Translations under genes and position numbers: made by a program | Shown here: positions 1 to 8,205 of the stretch, one piece after another | Numbering within the stretch: the stretch's first letter is position 1 | How the letters are laid out: every line of letters begins with the position of its first letter | Source: Streptomyces sp. NBC_01233 | GTDB taxonomy: Bacteria; Actinomycetota; Actinomycetes; Streptomycetales; Streptomycetaceae | Assembly: GCF_035989305.1 (NCBI RefSeq) | Contig: NZ_CP108514.1 | Span: 2,356,501-2,420,500 of the forward strand | DNA: 64,000 nucleotides | Direction: 5' to 3' | Notes under the pieces: generated by a model | What the model saw: only the letters and a program-made list of their open reading frames with translations | Databases searched by the model: none | What the model was told of the DNA's origin: nothing

Positions 1-832
1 CCTGGTGCCGGTGGCCGAGCGGCGCGCGGATGCGCTGGCCGCGGTTGCGGCGTTGGCCGCGCAGGTCCGCCGGGGCTGCGACCTGGACGCCCTGATGGCG
101 CTGGCCCGCACGGCCCCGCCGTTGACGTGCGAGGCGTGGGCGCCAGATTCAGCCTCGCCGGCGTTTGAGGCGCGGGGTCTGGGGCGGAGCCCCGGCAACG
201 GCGCCGCACCCGCACATCCCGCCATACGACCGGTGGTCGCCGTCGCGGGCGGACCTGCGTTCACGTTCTCCTACGCCGAGCACGCGGAGCTGCTGCGAGC
301 CGCGGGCGCGGACGTCGTCACCTTCGATCCGCTCAGGGACGAGGCACTGCCCGAGGGAACCACCGGCCTGGTGATCGGCGGCGGCTTCCCCGAGGTGTAC
401 GCGCCGGAGCTGTCCGCCAACGAACCGCTCCGCGGGGCCGTGGCCCGGTTCGCCGAGGCCGGCGGCCCGGTGGCCGCCGAGTGCGCCGGGCTGCTGTACC
501 TCGCGCAGTCGCTGGACGGCAAGCCCATGTGCGGCGTGCTGGACGCCGACGCCCGGATGTCGGAACGGCTCACCCTCGGCTACCGCGAGGCGGTCGCGGT
601 GTCGGACAGCGCGCTCGCCGCCAACGGCACCCGGCTGCGCGGGCACGAGTTCCACCGGACGGTGATCGAACCGGGCGCCGGGGCCGCGCCGGCGTGGGGG
701 TTCACGCACCCCGAACGCCGCGTCGAGGGCTTCGTACAGCAGGGTGTGCACGCCAGCTACCTGCACACGCACTGGGCGGCGGAGCCGTCCGTCGCGCTCC
801 GCTTCGTCGAAGCGGCGGCGGCCCGGCCGTGA
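1..832 (+). CDS. cobB: Cobyrinate a,c-diamide synthase, C-terminal part (5' end outside window)
   Basis: The frame is open from the window edge, so the N-terminal ATP-binding part lies upstream. The visible part is the class I glutaminase-like domain that supplies ammonia for ATP-dependent amidation of cobyrinate in cobalamin synthesis. Catalytic Cys is in AECAGLLYL, followed by GHEFHRT and a His-rich end (HASYLHTHW) typical of the CobB/CbiA family. A stretch of about 20 residues before the glutaminase domain (ASPAFEARGLGRSPG) has no counterpart I know in the family. It is encoded by a half copy of an intergenic repeat (see 145-218). Another cobalamin gene lies just downstream at 1723. Confidence 0.9.
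   Translation, partial: LVPVAERRADALAAVAALAAQVRRGCDLDALMALARTAPPLTCEAWAPDSASPAFEARGLGRSPGNGAAPAHPAIRPVVAVAGGPAFTFSYAEHAELLRAAGADVVTFDPLRDEALPEGTTGLVIGGGFPEVYAPELSANEPLRGAVARFAEAGGPVAAECAGLLYLAQSLDGKPMCGVLDADARMSERLTLGYREAVAVSDSALAANGTRLRGHEFHRTVIEPGAGAAPAWGFTHPERRVEGFVQQGVHASYLHTHWAAEPSVALRFVEAAAARP
145..218. repeat. Half copy of a palindromic intergenic repeat, inside the cobyrinate synthase gene
   Basis: About 50 bases from 145 on closely match the right half of the palindrome at 62532-62590 (AGATTCAGCCTCGCCGGC, then TTTGAGGCGC and a GGGGTCTGGGGCGGAGCCCC-type arm). The copy is in frame and adds residues to the linker between the two enzyme domains. Confidence 0.75.
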
Positions 833-834
833 GA

Positions 835-1560
835 TCAGTCCGCGATGCCCACCACGAGCCAGATCCCGGCCACCCCGCCCACCGTGCACATCAGTGTGGA
901 CAGGGCGGGGTGCTTGTGGTGGGCCTCGGGCAGGATCTCGGCGGCCGCGAGGTAGAGCAGGACGCCGCCGAAGAATCCGAGGTACGCGCCGAGGGGTTCC
1001 TCCGGAAGGGTGAACAGCAAAGTGGACGCCGCGCCCACGACCGGGGCCACGGCATCCGCGAAGAGCATCATCAGGGCCTTGCGGCGGTCGTTCCCGTACA
1101 GGCTGGTGAGCGTGTACGTGTTGAACCCGTCGGCGAAGTCGTGGGTGATGACGGCCAGCGCCACGGCCACGCCCATCCCCCCGCCGACCTGGAAGGCCGC
1201 GCCGAGGGCCACTCCGTCGGCGAGGCTGTGGCCGACCATCGCCGCGGCCGCGGTGAGCCCGACCTGAGGGACGCGGGCGCCGTCCTCGGTGCCGTGCGCG
1301 GCCTGGCGGACCGCCAGGAGCCGCTCCACGACGTGGGCGACGAGGAATCCGGCCACGAAGAGCAGCAGGGCGAGGGGGACGCCGAACACCTCGTCGCCCG
1401 CCGCGTGGATGGATTCCGGGAGCAGGTCGAGGCCGACGACGCCGAGCATCAGCCCGCCCGCCAGGCCCAGCACGAGGTGGCGGCGGTCGGTGACGCGCTG
1501 CGCCGCCCATCCGCCCGCCAGGGTCATCAGGAACGCACCCAACGCCACGATCACGGCCAT
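835..1560 (-). CDS. ZIP-family divalent metal transporter
   Basis: This 241-residue membrane protein has about eight hydrophobic segments and moves zinc or other divalent cations into the cytoplasm. The metal-site motifs in the central helices are visible: HSLADGVALGAA and HDFADGFNTYT, then EILPEAHHKH near the C-terminus. Length fits bacterial ZIP proteins. The ATG start at 1560 is chosen because the first hydrophobic segment begins right after it. It converges on the cobyrinate synthase gene with only two bases between the stops. I see no clear Zur-type operator upstream. Confidence 0.88.
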   Translation of the reverse strand: MAVIVALGAFLMTLAGGWAAQRVTDRRHLVLGLAGGLMLGVVGLDLLPESIHAAGDEVFGVPLALLLFVAGFLVAHVVERLLAVRQAAHGTEDGARVPQVGLTAAAAMVGHSLADGVALGAAFQVGGGMGVAVALAVITHDFADGFNTYTLTSLYGNDRRKALMMLFADAVAPVVGAASTLLFTLPEEPLGAYLGFFGGVLLYLAAAEILPEAHHKHPALSTLMCTVGGVAGIWLVVGIAD

Positions 1561-1706
1561 GTGCCCCTGAATACAGACTCCTCGCGCCGCGCGCACGCCC
1601 GCGCGCAGGTGGCGGGCATCGGAGTGTTGACGACCGACCGGTGCCGGTGACGTGCGGGTGGCGGGCCGGCGGCTGCGGCGGTGACGGATTTGGTGACGGT
1701 GACTAC

Positions 1707-1716
1707 GGAGGGAGGA
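1707..1716 (+). promoter_or_regulatory. Strong ribosome binding site that sets the start of the cobC-like gene
   Basis: GGAGGGAGGA lies six bases before the GTG at 1723. This supports that start over the in-frame GTG at 1681, which would read through this site. Confidence 0.7.
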
Positions 1717-1722
1717 CTCCCG

Positions 1723-3144
1723 GTGGGCGACTACGCGACGCACCTGGTGGTCGGGATCGGCGGACGTGCGGGGGTCTCCGTCGCGGAGGTCTGCGCGCTG
1801 GTCGAGGAGACGCTGCGGGGGGCCGGGCTGACCGCGGACGCGGTCACGGCCCTGGCAACGGTGGATTCGAAGGTGGGCGAGGCGGGGATCGCGGGCGCGG
1901 CGGAACGTTTCGGCGTACCCCTCGTCGGCTACCCCGCCGAACAGCTGGCCGCGATCGCCGTGCCGCACCCCTCCGAGGCGGCGCGCACCGCCGCCGGTAC
2001 CCCCTCGGTGGCGGAGGCCGCGGCCCTCGCGGCGGGCGGGGAACTCCTCGTGCCCAAGCGACGGTCGGTGGCGGCCACTTGCGCGGTGGCCACGGCGCAG
2101 GCGCACGACCTGCGCCACCACGGTGACGCCGAGGTGATCGACGCGGGCTCCGCGCTCGTGGACCTCGCGGTCAACGTACGGGCGGACACCCCGCCGGCCT
2201 GGCTCAAGCAGCGGATCGCCGCCTCCCTCGGGGATCTCGCCGCCTACCCCGACGGCCGTGCGGCCCGGGCGGCGGTGGCGGCCCGGCACGGGCTGCCGGT
2301 CGAGCGGGTGCTGCTGACGGCGGGGGCCGCGGAGGCCTTCGTCCTGATCGCGCGGGCGCTGGGCGCCGTACGGCCGGTGGTGGTGCATCCGCAGTTCACC
2401 GAGCCGGAGGCGGCCCTGCGGGACGCGGGCCACCGGGTGGAACGGGTGGTGCTGCGGGCGCAGGACGGGTTCCGGCTGGACCCGGCGGCGGTCCCCGAGG
2501 ACGCGGACCTGGTGGTGATCGGCAACCCGACCAACCCGACGTCCGTCCTGCACCCGGCGGCGATGCTGGCCGCGCTGGCCCGGCCGGGCCGGATCCTGGT
2601 GGTGGACGAGGCCTTCATGGACGCCGTTCCGGGCGAGCGGGAGGCCCTGGCCGGGCGGATGGACCTGCCGGGGCTGGTGGTGCTGCGGAGCCTGACGAAG
2701 ACCTGGGGGCTGGCGGGGCTGCGGATCGGCTACGTGCTGGCCGAGCCCGAGGTGATCGCGAAGCTGGCGGGCGCCCAGCCGCTGTGGCCGGTGTCGACGC
2801 CGGCCCTGGTGGCGGCCGAGGCCTGTCTGGCTCCGGCGGCGCTGGCCGAGGCGGAGGAGGCGGCGCGGCGGATCGCGGTGGACCGGGCCCATCTGCTGGC
2901 CGGACTCGCGGAGTTCGACGAGGTGACGGTCGTGGGGGTGGCGGAGGGGCCGTTCGTGCTGATCCGGGTGGCCCGGGCCGCGGAGGTCCGCACCCGGCTG
3001 CGCGCCCTCGGTTTCGCCGTCCGCCGCGGGGACACCTTCCCGGGGCTGGACCGCTCCTGGCTGCGGCTGGCGGTCCGCGACCGGGCGACGACGGGCCGGC
3101 TGCTCCAGGCCCTGGACCACGCCCTCGCCCTGACCGCCCGCTGA
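1723..3144 (+). CDS. cobC: CobC-like PLP-dependent decarboxylase/aminotransferase fused to a CbiG/CobE-like domain
   Basis: This 473-residue protein has two parts. Residues about 5-120 resemble the CbiG C-terminal/CobE domain (LVVGIGGRAGVS, then ATVDSKVGEAG). The rest is a fold-type I PLP enzyme like threonine-phosphate decarboxylase, with NPTNPTS, VVDEAFMDA and the PLP lysine in LRSLTKTWGLAGLR. It resembles the Rv2231c-type CobC of mycobacteria and Streptomyces, and would supply the aminopropanol-phosphate arm of cobalamin. The adjacent cobyrinate synthase gene supports this. Whether the CbiG-like part is active cannot be judged here. No cobalamin riboswitch is recognisable just upstream. 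Confidence 0.85.
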   Translation: MGDYATHLVVGIGGRAGVSVAEVCALVEETLRGAGLTADAVTALATVDSKVGEAGIAGAAERFGVPLVGYPAEQLAAIAVPHPSEAARTAAGTPSVAEAAALAAGGELLVPKRRSVAATCAVATAQAHDLRHHGDAEVIDAGSALVDLAVNVRADTPPAWLKQRIAASLGDLAAYPDGRAARAAVAARHGLPVERVLLTAGAAEAFVLIARALGAVRPVVVHPQFTEPEAALRDAGHRVERVVLRAQDGFRLDPAAVPEDADLVVIGNPTNPTSVLHPAAMLAALARPGRILVVDEAFMDAVPGEREALAGRMDLPGLVVLRSLTKTWGLAGLRIGYVLAEPEVIAKLAGAQPLWPVSTPALVAAEACLAPAALAEAEEAARRIAVDRAHLLAGLAEFDEVTVVGVAEGPFVLIRVARAAEVRTRLRALGFAVRRGDTFPGLDRSWLRLAVRDRATTGRLLQALDHALALTAR

Positions 3145-3321
3145 CGGCCTCCGCCGAGCACGCGCCCCTCCGGCGGCTTCCTCCGGCTCAAAACCCCTCC
3201 TGACCTGCGCGCCTTCCCTCAGCCTGTGGCGGCGTCACCCGATCGGTCCCCCTACTATGGCCACGGGGGCGGGGGCCGGGTCAGGATCCCCGCATCGGTG
3301 CATGACATCGGGGGGTCGGAG

Positions 3322-4569
3322 ATGAAGGCATCCGCCAAGATATCCGCGGCGCTGGCCGGGCTGGCGGTCGTGGGCGGCTGTCTCTACGCCGTGCCGCAGC
3401 TGTTCGACCGCGGCGCGGCGCCCGGAACGGAACAGCGGCTCCAAGGCCGGCCGGACCGGGCCGCGTCCGCCCCGCCGGAGGGTGCCGGCTCCGCGGGACA
3501 GCCCTTCACCCTGGTGGCGACCGGCGACATCATCCCGTACCCGTCGATCGTCCAGCGGTCTGCGGACGATGCCGGCGAGGCCGGGGAGTACGACTTCCGG
3601 AAGATACTCGCCGGGGTCAAACCCCTGGTCTCCGCCGCCGACCTGGCGATATGCCACCACGAGATACCGTACGGGCGCCCCGGCGGCCCCTACACGGGAT
3701 ATCCCACCTTCAAGGCCCCGCACCAGCTCGCGGACGCCCTCAAGGACGCCGGGTACGACGGCTGTTCCACCGCCTCGAACCACACCCTCGACGACGGCTA
3801 CGAGGGCCTCGCCCGCACCCTGGACCACCTCGACCGGGTCGGCATCCCGCACGTCGGCTCGGCCCGCAGCGCGGAGGAGGCCAAGGCCCCCGCCCGGCTC
3901 GCGGCCGGCGGCGCGCAGGTCGCCCAGCTCTCGTACACGTACGGCACGAACGGCATCCCGCTCCCCCAGGACAAGCCGTGGGCCGTCAACCTGATCGACA
4001 AGGACCGGATCATCGCCGACGCCCGCGCCGCCCGGGCCGGCGGCGCGAACGTGGTCGTGCTCAGCGTCCGCTGGGGCACCGAGTGGCAGACGGCGCCCGA
4101 CGAGCAGCAGAAGGAACTGGCGCGGGCGCTGACCGCCTCCCGCTCGGCCGACGGCCTCCCCGACATCGATCTGATCATCGGCACGCACAACCACGTGCCG
4201 CAGCCCTACGAGAAGATCAACGGCACGTGGGTGGTCTTCGGGATGGGCGACCAGGTCGCCAGCTTCGTACCGGCCGACAAACTGCGCGGCAACCAGTCCT
4301 CGGTCCCCCGCTTCACCTTCGCCCCGGCGGCGGCCCACCGCGGCCGCTGGGAGGTGGTGAAGGCCGAGTACCTCACGCAGTACTCGGACATGGGGCCGCC
4401 GTTCCGTGTCGTCTGCGCCTCCTGCGCGGCCTCCGACACCTCCCTGCCCGCCGCGAAGCGGAGCGAGTACGCCCGGATCGACCAGCAGGTCACCGAGGCC
4501 GTGCTGTCGCGCGGCGCGGGCGGGCAGGGGCTGGAGCACGCCACCCGCAGAGCGGCACGCCCCCGCTGA
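3322..4569 (+). CDS. CapA-family protein (poly-gamma-glutamate capsule-type metallophosphoesterase fold)
   Basis: This 415-residue exported protein starts at the ATG at 3322 after a short basic N-terminus and a hydrophobic segment that ends in VVGGC. That could be a lipobox or an uncleaved anchor. The CapA domain follows from about residue 60: VATGDIIPYP at the metal site, SNHTLDDGYEGL, and IGTHNHVPQPYE near the C-terminus. CapA proteins take part in poly-gamma-glutamate export or anchoring, but in actinomycetes they usually stand alone, as here with no capB/capC neighbours. The true substrate is unknown. Confidence 0.85.
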   Translation: MKASAKISAALAGLAVVGGCLYAVPQLFDRGAAPGTEQRLQGRPDRAASAPPEGAGSAGQPFTLVATGDIIPYPSIVQRSADDAGEAGEYDFRKILAGVKPLVSAADLAICHHEIPYGRPGGPYTGYPTFKAPHQLADALKDAGYDGCSTASNHTLDDGYEGLARTLDHLDRVGIPHVGSARSAEEAKAPARLAAGGAQVAQLSYTYGTNGIPLPQDKPWAVNLIDKDRIIADARAARAGGANVVVLSVRWGTEWQTAPDEQQKELARALTASRSADGLPDIDLIIGTHNHVPQPYEKINGTWVVFGMGDQVASFVPADKLRGNQSSVPRFTFAPAAAHRGRWEVVKAEYLTQYSDMGPPFRVVCASCAASDTSLPAAKRSEYARIDQQVTEAVLSRGAGGQGLEHATRRAARPR

Positions 4570-4616
4570 GCACTCCCCTCCGTGTGCTCCTCGGGGCGGC
4601 GGCCCGGCTCGGTCCG

Positions 4617-4736
4617 GATCCGGGTTCGAGTCCGAGGCCGGGTCCGGGTTCATGTCCGGGGCCGGGTCCGGGTTCATGTCCGGGGCCGGGTCCGGGTTCA
4701 TGTCCGGGGCCGAGTCCCGGGCCGAGTCCCGGGCCG
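4617..4736. repeat. 24-bp tandem repeat array
   Basis: Three nearly identical 24-bp units (GGTTCATGTCCGGGGCCGGG, then TCCG) have equivalent bases at 4651, 4675 and 4699. A decayed unit lies before them and two 12-bp units (GAGTCCCGGGCC) lie after. The array fills the space between the convergent capA-like and LAETG-protein genes. Confidence 0.85.
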
Positions 4737-4742
4737 GTGGTC

Positions 4743-5681
4743 CTACGAGGTCCTGCCCCGGCGGGTCACCAGGAGCGCGACCCCGCCGATACCGAGCAGG
4801 AACAGCGCCCCGCCCGCGACGTAGGGGGTCAGTGAACCGCCGCCGGTCTCGGCCAGGTTGGCGTCGGTGGTGACACCGGAGGCGATGCCGGAACCCGTCC
4901 CCGTCCCGGCCTGCGGCTTGATGTCCGGGTTCGCCGCCGGCGGGGCCGACGAGGGCGCGGGGCCCGCCGGTGTCTCGCAGTGCGCCTCGGCGAGCACGAT
5001 CTCGCCCTCCACCTGCGCCACGTTCAGGTTCAGCGGGTTCACCGACACCTTCAGGCGCAGCGCGGCCGCGGCGGCCGTGGTGGAGGTGGTCTGCGTACCG
5101 GACAGCTCCAGGTCGACCACGCCCACTCCCGGGACCTCCAGCTTGGTGGGGCCGCCCGCCGACAGGGTGACCTTCTTGCCGAGCGCCGTCACCTTCCCGA
5201 GGACGTTCGCGCTGGCCACCGGTTTCCTGCCCGCCTCGCACACGGCCTTGGACGTGACCTTCTCCACCTCGACGAGGGAGAGCAGGGGCAGCCCGGGCAC
5301 GTGCACGGAGGCCTTGGCGAGGTTGGCCTCCGCCTCGGCCCGGTTCTTGTCCGCGGTCGCCTTGGACGTGGCCACATCGGCGCGCAGGACACTGACCGGC
5401 TTGTTCCCCTCGACCCCGTCCAGGGTGACGGTCAGCGCGGTCTTCTCGGCCGTCGCCGGTGCGCTGACCTCGTTGAGGGTCGCCTTCAGCGGCACGTGCA
5501 CGGTCTTGTTGAGCAGGCCCACGTCCAGTCCGGCGCGCAGGACCACGGCGCCGGCCTTGCCCTCGCCGCCCGCCCCGGCTCCGCCGCCTCCCGTGGCGAG
5601 GGCGGGCGGGGCGGTGAGCAGGGCCATCGCTCCCGTGGCGAGCAGGACGGCCGCGGGCGTGCGGAAGGTGTTGCTGTTCAA
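4743..5681 (-). CDS. LAETG-anchored cell-wall protein (SCO1860-like), sortase E substrate
   Basis: The 312-residue precursor has a Sec signal peptide (hydrophobic AVLLATGAMALL, then an ALA-type cleavage site) and a Gly-rich start to the mature chain. A long Thr/Val/Ala-rich beta-type region follows. The C-terminus is a sorting signal: LAETG, a hydrophobic segment, then RRGRTS. The LAxTG motif is that of Streptomyces class E sortases, so the product should end up linked to peptidoglycan. No enzyme motif is visible. I prefer the TTG start at 5681, which places the signal peptide at the N-terminus. Longer starts up to 5807 would put a charged, non-signal stretch in front. Confidence 0.75.
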   Translation of the reverse strand: MNSNTFRTPAAVLLATGAMALLTAPPALATGGGGAGAGGEGKAGAVVLRAGLDVGLLNKTVHVPLKATLNEVSAPATAEKTALTVTLDGVEGNKPVSVLRADVATSKATADKNRAEAEANLAKASVHVPGLPLLSLVEVEKVTSKAVCEAGRKPVASANVLGKVTALGKKVTLSAGGPTKLEVPGVGVVDLELSGTQTTSTTAAAAALRLKVSVNPLNLNVAQVEGEIVLAEAHCETPAGPAPSSAPPAANPDIKPQAGTGTGSGIASGVTTDANLAETGGGSLTPYVAGGALFLLGIGGVALLVTRRGRTS

Positions 5682-5961
5682 GGTGGAACCCCCGGGGAGA
5701 TGGGTGCCGTCGCGCCGCCAATGGGGGACATTGCGCGCGCCGACGGCCTCGACCCCGGAATCTTTACGCACTGTGAGTGAACGGGTGGCTACCTGATGCG
5801 AGTTCACCCCAAAGGGTGGTTTCCATCTCTGTATTCGATTTGTGACGCCTCAGGAGGAACGCGAGTGCCCTCCCGTCACGGACGGACGGCCCGTGCGGCC
5901 GTCTCCAACGACCGACGGGCCCCCGACGTCACGTGGCGTCAACAGGACGCCGCGGCGCGGC
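5682..5961. other. Intergenic region upstream of the LAETG protein gene
   Basis: About 280 bases with no convincing gene. It is locally less GC-rich (about 5760-5840), consistent with a promoter for the wall-protein gene on the - strand. No clear operator is seen. Confidence 0.5.
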
Positions 5962-7047
5962 TCAGGCCCTGACCTCGCCGTTCACGACGACCCGCAGCGG
6001 CTGCGCCAGCGCGCGGACGTCGGCCCGCGGGTCGGCGCCGTAGACCACGAGGTCCGCCGGCGCCCCCTCCGTGAGACCGGGCCTGCCGAGCCACTCGCGC
6101 GCCGCCCAGGCCGTCGCCGAGAGGGCGTCCAGCGGCGGGATCCCGGCCTTCACCAGCTCCTCCACCTCCGCCGCGACCAGGCCGTGCGGCAGCGAACCCC
6201 CGGCGTCCGTGCCGACGTAGACGGGGATGCCCGCGTCGTAGGCGGCCCGTACGGTGTCGTACCGCCGCTCGTGGAGCCGCCGCATGTGCGCCGACCAGCG
6301 CGGGAACTTCGCCTCTCCGCCCGCCGCCATCTTCGGGAACGTCGCGATGTTCACGAGGGTCGGGACGATCGCGACCCCGCGCTGCGCGAACAGCGGGATG
6401 GTGTCCTCGGTGAGGCCGGTGGCGTGCTCGATGCAGTCGATGCCCGCCTCGACCAGGTCGCGCAGCGAGTCCTCGGCGAAGCAGTGCGCGGTGACGCGGG
6501 CACCCAGCCGGTGCGCCTCGGCGATGGCCGCCTCGACCTCGGCGCGCGGCCAACAGGCCGCCAGGTCCCCGGCGTCGCGGTCGATCCAGTCGCCGATGAG
6601 CTTCACCCAGCCGTCGCCGCGCAGCGCCTCGCGGCCCACGTACTCGACCAGGTCGGCCGGCTCGATCTCGTGCGCGTAGTTGCGGATGTAGCGGCGGGTG
6701 CGCGCGATGTGCCGGCCGGCCCGGATGATCTTCGGCAGGTCCTCGCGGTCGTCGATCCAGCGGGTGTCGGAGGGCGATCCGGCGTCGCGGATGAGGAGGG
6801 TGCCGGCGTCCCGGTCGGTGAGGGCCTGACGCTCGGCGGTCTCGGCGTCGACCGGGCCGTGGGCGTCCAGTCCCACGTGGCAGTGCGCGTCGACCAGTCC
6901 CGGAAGTACCCACCCCGCCACCGTGGTGATCTCGCGGGCCCGGGGCGGGCGCTCGTAGGAGACCCGCCCGCCGACCACCCAGAGCTCGTCGCGGACCTCG
7001 TCGGGCCCGACCAGCACCCGCCCCTTCACGTGCAGCACATCACTCAT
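5962..7047 (-). CDS. Amidohydrolase-superfamily metal-dependent hydrolase
   Basis: This 361-residue cytoplasmic enzyme has the amidohydrolase plan. A small N-terminal beta domain comes first, then VLPGLVDAHCHVGL with the first metal-binding His pair. VTAHCFAED and IEHATGL give further His ligands, and VGTDAGG the catalytic Asp. It is closest in feel to imidazolonepropionase- or prolidase-like members that hydrolyse cyclic amides. The substrate cannot be deduced. It may be cotranscribed with the aminotransferase-like gene 29 bases upstream. Confidence 0.85.
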   Translation of the reverse strand: MSDVLHVKGRVLVGPDEVRDELWVVGGRVSYERPPRAREITTVAGWVLPGLVDAHCHVGLDAHGPVDAETAERQALTDRDAGTLLIRDAGSPSDTRWIDDREDLPKIIRAGRHIARTRRYIRNYAHEIEPADLVEYVGREALRGDGWVKLIGDWIDRDAGDLAACWPRAEVEAAIAEAHRLGARVTAHCFAEDSLRDLVEAGIDCIEHATGLTEDTIPLFAQRGVAIVPTLVNIATFPKMAAGGEAKFPRWSAHMRRLHERRYDTVRAAYDAGIPVYVGTDAGGSLPHGLVAAEVEELVKAGIPPLDALSATAWAAREWLGRPGLTEGAPADLVVYGADPRADVRALAQPLRVVVNGEVRA

Positions 7048-7076
7048 GCCGGCACTGTACGTGCGTGCCCGCCGCC

Positions 7077-8135
7077 TCAGGACGCGGAGAGGACGTCCAG
7101 CAGCCGGTCCACGTCCGCCTCCGTGCTGTAGAGGTGGAACGAGGCCCGCAGGGCGCCGGCGCGGGCCGAGGTGGCGATGCCGGCCGCCTGCAGGGCGGGC
7201 TGCCGGTCCGCGAGGCCCGGCACCGAGACGATGGCGGCCCCGCCGGGCACGGGCTCGTGGCCGAGGCGGGCGAGCCCGGCCCGGTAGCGGGCGGCGAGGG
7301 CCGTGTCGTGGGCGTGGATGACGTCGATGCCGATCCGCTCGATCAGAGCCAGTGAGGCTTCGGCCGCATGGTAGGCGAGGAAGGCCGGGGACTCGTCGAA
7401 CCGCCTTGCCCCGTGGGCCAGTTGCGGCATCGGCCCATAGGTGGCGTCCCACATGGACTCGGCCGCCACCCAGCCGGCGTGCAGCGGGGTCAGGGTGGGC
7501 TGGGCCTCCTGCGACACGGTCAGGAACGAGGCACCGCGGGCGCCGAGCAGCCATTTGTAGCCGGCGGTGACCGTGTAGTCGTAGGACGAGGCGTCGAAGG
7601 GGAGCCAGCCCGCCGCCTGGGTCGCGTCCACGAGCATCCGGGCCCCGTGCGCCGTCGTCGCCGCGCGCACCGCGGACAGGTCGGCCAGCCGCCCGTCCGC
7701 GGACTGTACGGCGCTCAGCGAGACCAGGGCGGTGTCCGGGCCGACGGCCTCGGCGAGGGACTCCAGCGGCGCGAAGCAGACCTTGAGGTCGCCCCGCACC
7801 ACGAAGGGGTTGATCACGGAGGCGAAGTCGCCCTCCGGGCACAGGACTTCGGCGCCGGGCGGCAGCGAGGCCGCGACGAGGCCGACGTGGGTGGACACGG
7901 CCGAGCCGACGGCCACCCGCTCGGCGTCCACCCCGACGAGGCGGCCGAAGGCGGCCCGGGAGCGGTTCACGCGGTCGAAGTCGCCGAAGCCGGCGGGGAC
8001 TCCGGCCCCCGCCGCCTCGGCCAGCTCCCGTACGGCCGCGACGGTGGAACGCGGGAGCACCCCGCAGTTGGCGGTGTTGAGGTAGGTGGTGGAGTGGGCG
8101 AACTCGGCACGGGTTGCTTCGGTGAGAAGATCCAT
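7077..8135 (-). CDS. Aminotransferase class V-fold PLP-dependent enzyme
   Basis: This 352-residue fold-type I PLP enzyme is related to cysteine desulfurase, isopenicillin-N epimerase and kynureninase-like proteins. Landmarks are YLNTANCGVLPRS at the N-terminus, VDATQAAGWLPFD (the Asp that contacts the pyridine nitrogen), and TVTAGYKWLLGARG with the PLP lysine. No desulfurase-type Cys loop is evident, so a lyase or epimerase role is more likely than sulfur mobilisation. It lies directly upstream of the amidohydrolase gene in the same direction. Confidence 0.82.
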   Translation of the reverse strand: MDLLTEATRAEFAHSTTYLNTANCGVLPRSTVAAVRELAEAAGAGVPAGFGDFDRVNRSRAAFGRLVGVDAERVAVGSAVSTHVGLVAASLPPGAEVLCPEGDFASVINPFVVRGDLKVCFAPLESLAEAVGPDTALVSLSAVQSADGRLADLSAVRAATTAHGARMLVDATQAAGWLPFDASSYDYTVTAGYKWLLGARGASFLTVSQEAQPTLTPLHAGWVAAESMWDATYGPMPQLAHGARRFDESPAFLAYHAAEASLALIERIGIDVIHAHDTALAARYRAGLARLGHEPVPGGAAIVSVPGLADRQPALQAAGIATSARAGALRASFHLYSTEADVDRLLDVLSAS

Positions 8136-8205
8136 GCCTTCAACTCTGCGTCAGGAACGACCCAAAGTCCATTGCCGAGTTTCCTAGGTTCACCCCAAGC
8201 CATCC

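Noticed and set aside
1561..1722. Cobalamin riboswitch before the cobC-like gene
   Set aside because: No B12-box-like sequence or conserved pairing could be recognised.
5842..7131. Long + strand open frame opposite the amidohydrolase gene
   Set aside because: Arg/Pro/Gly-rich shadow of a high-GC gene; the - strand frame has clear metal-site motifs.
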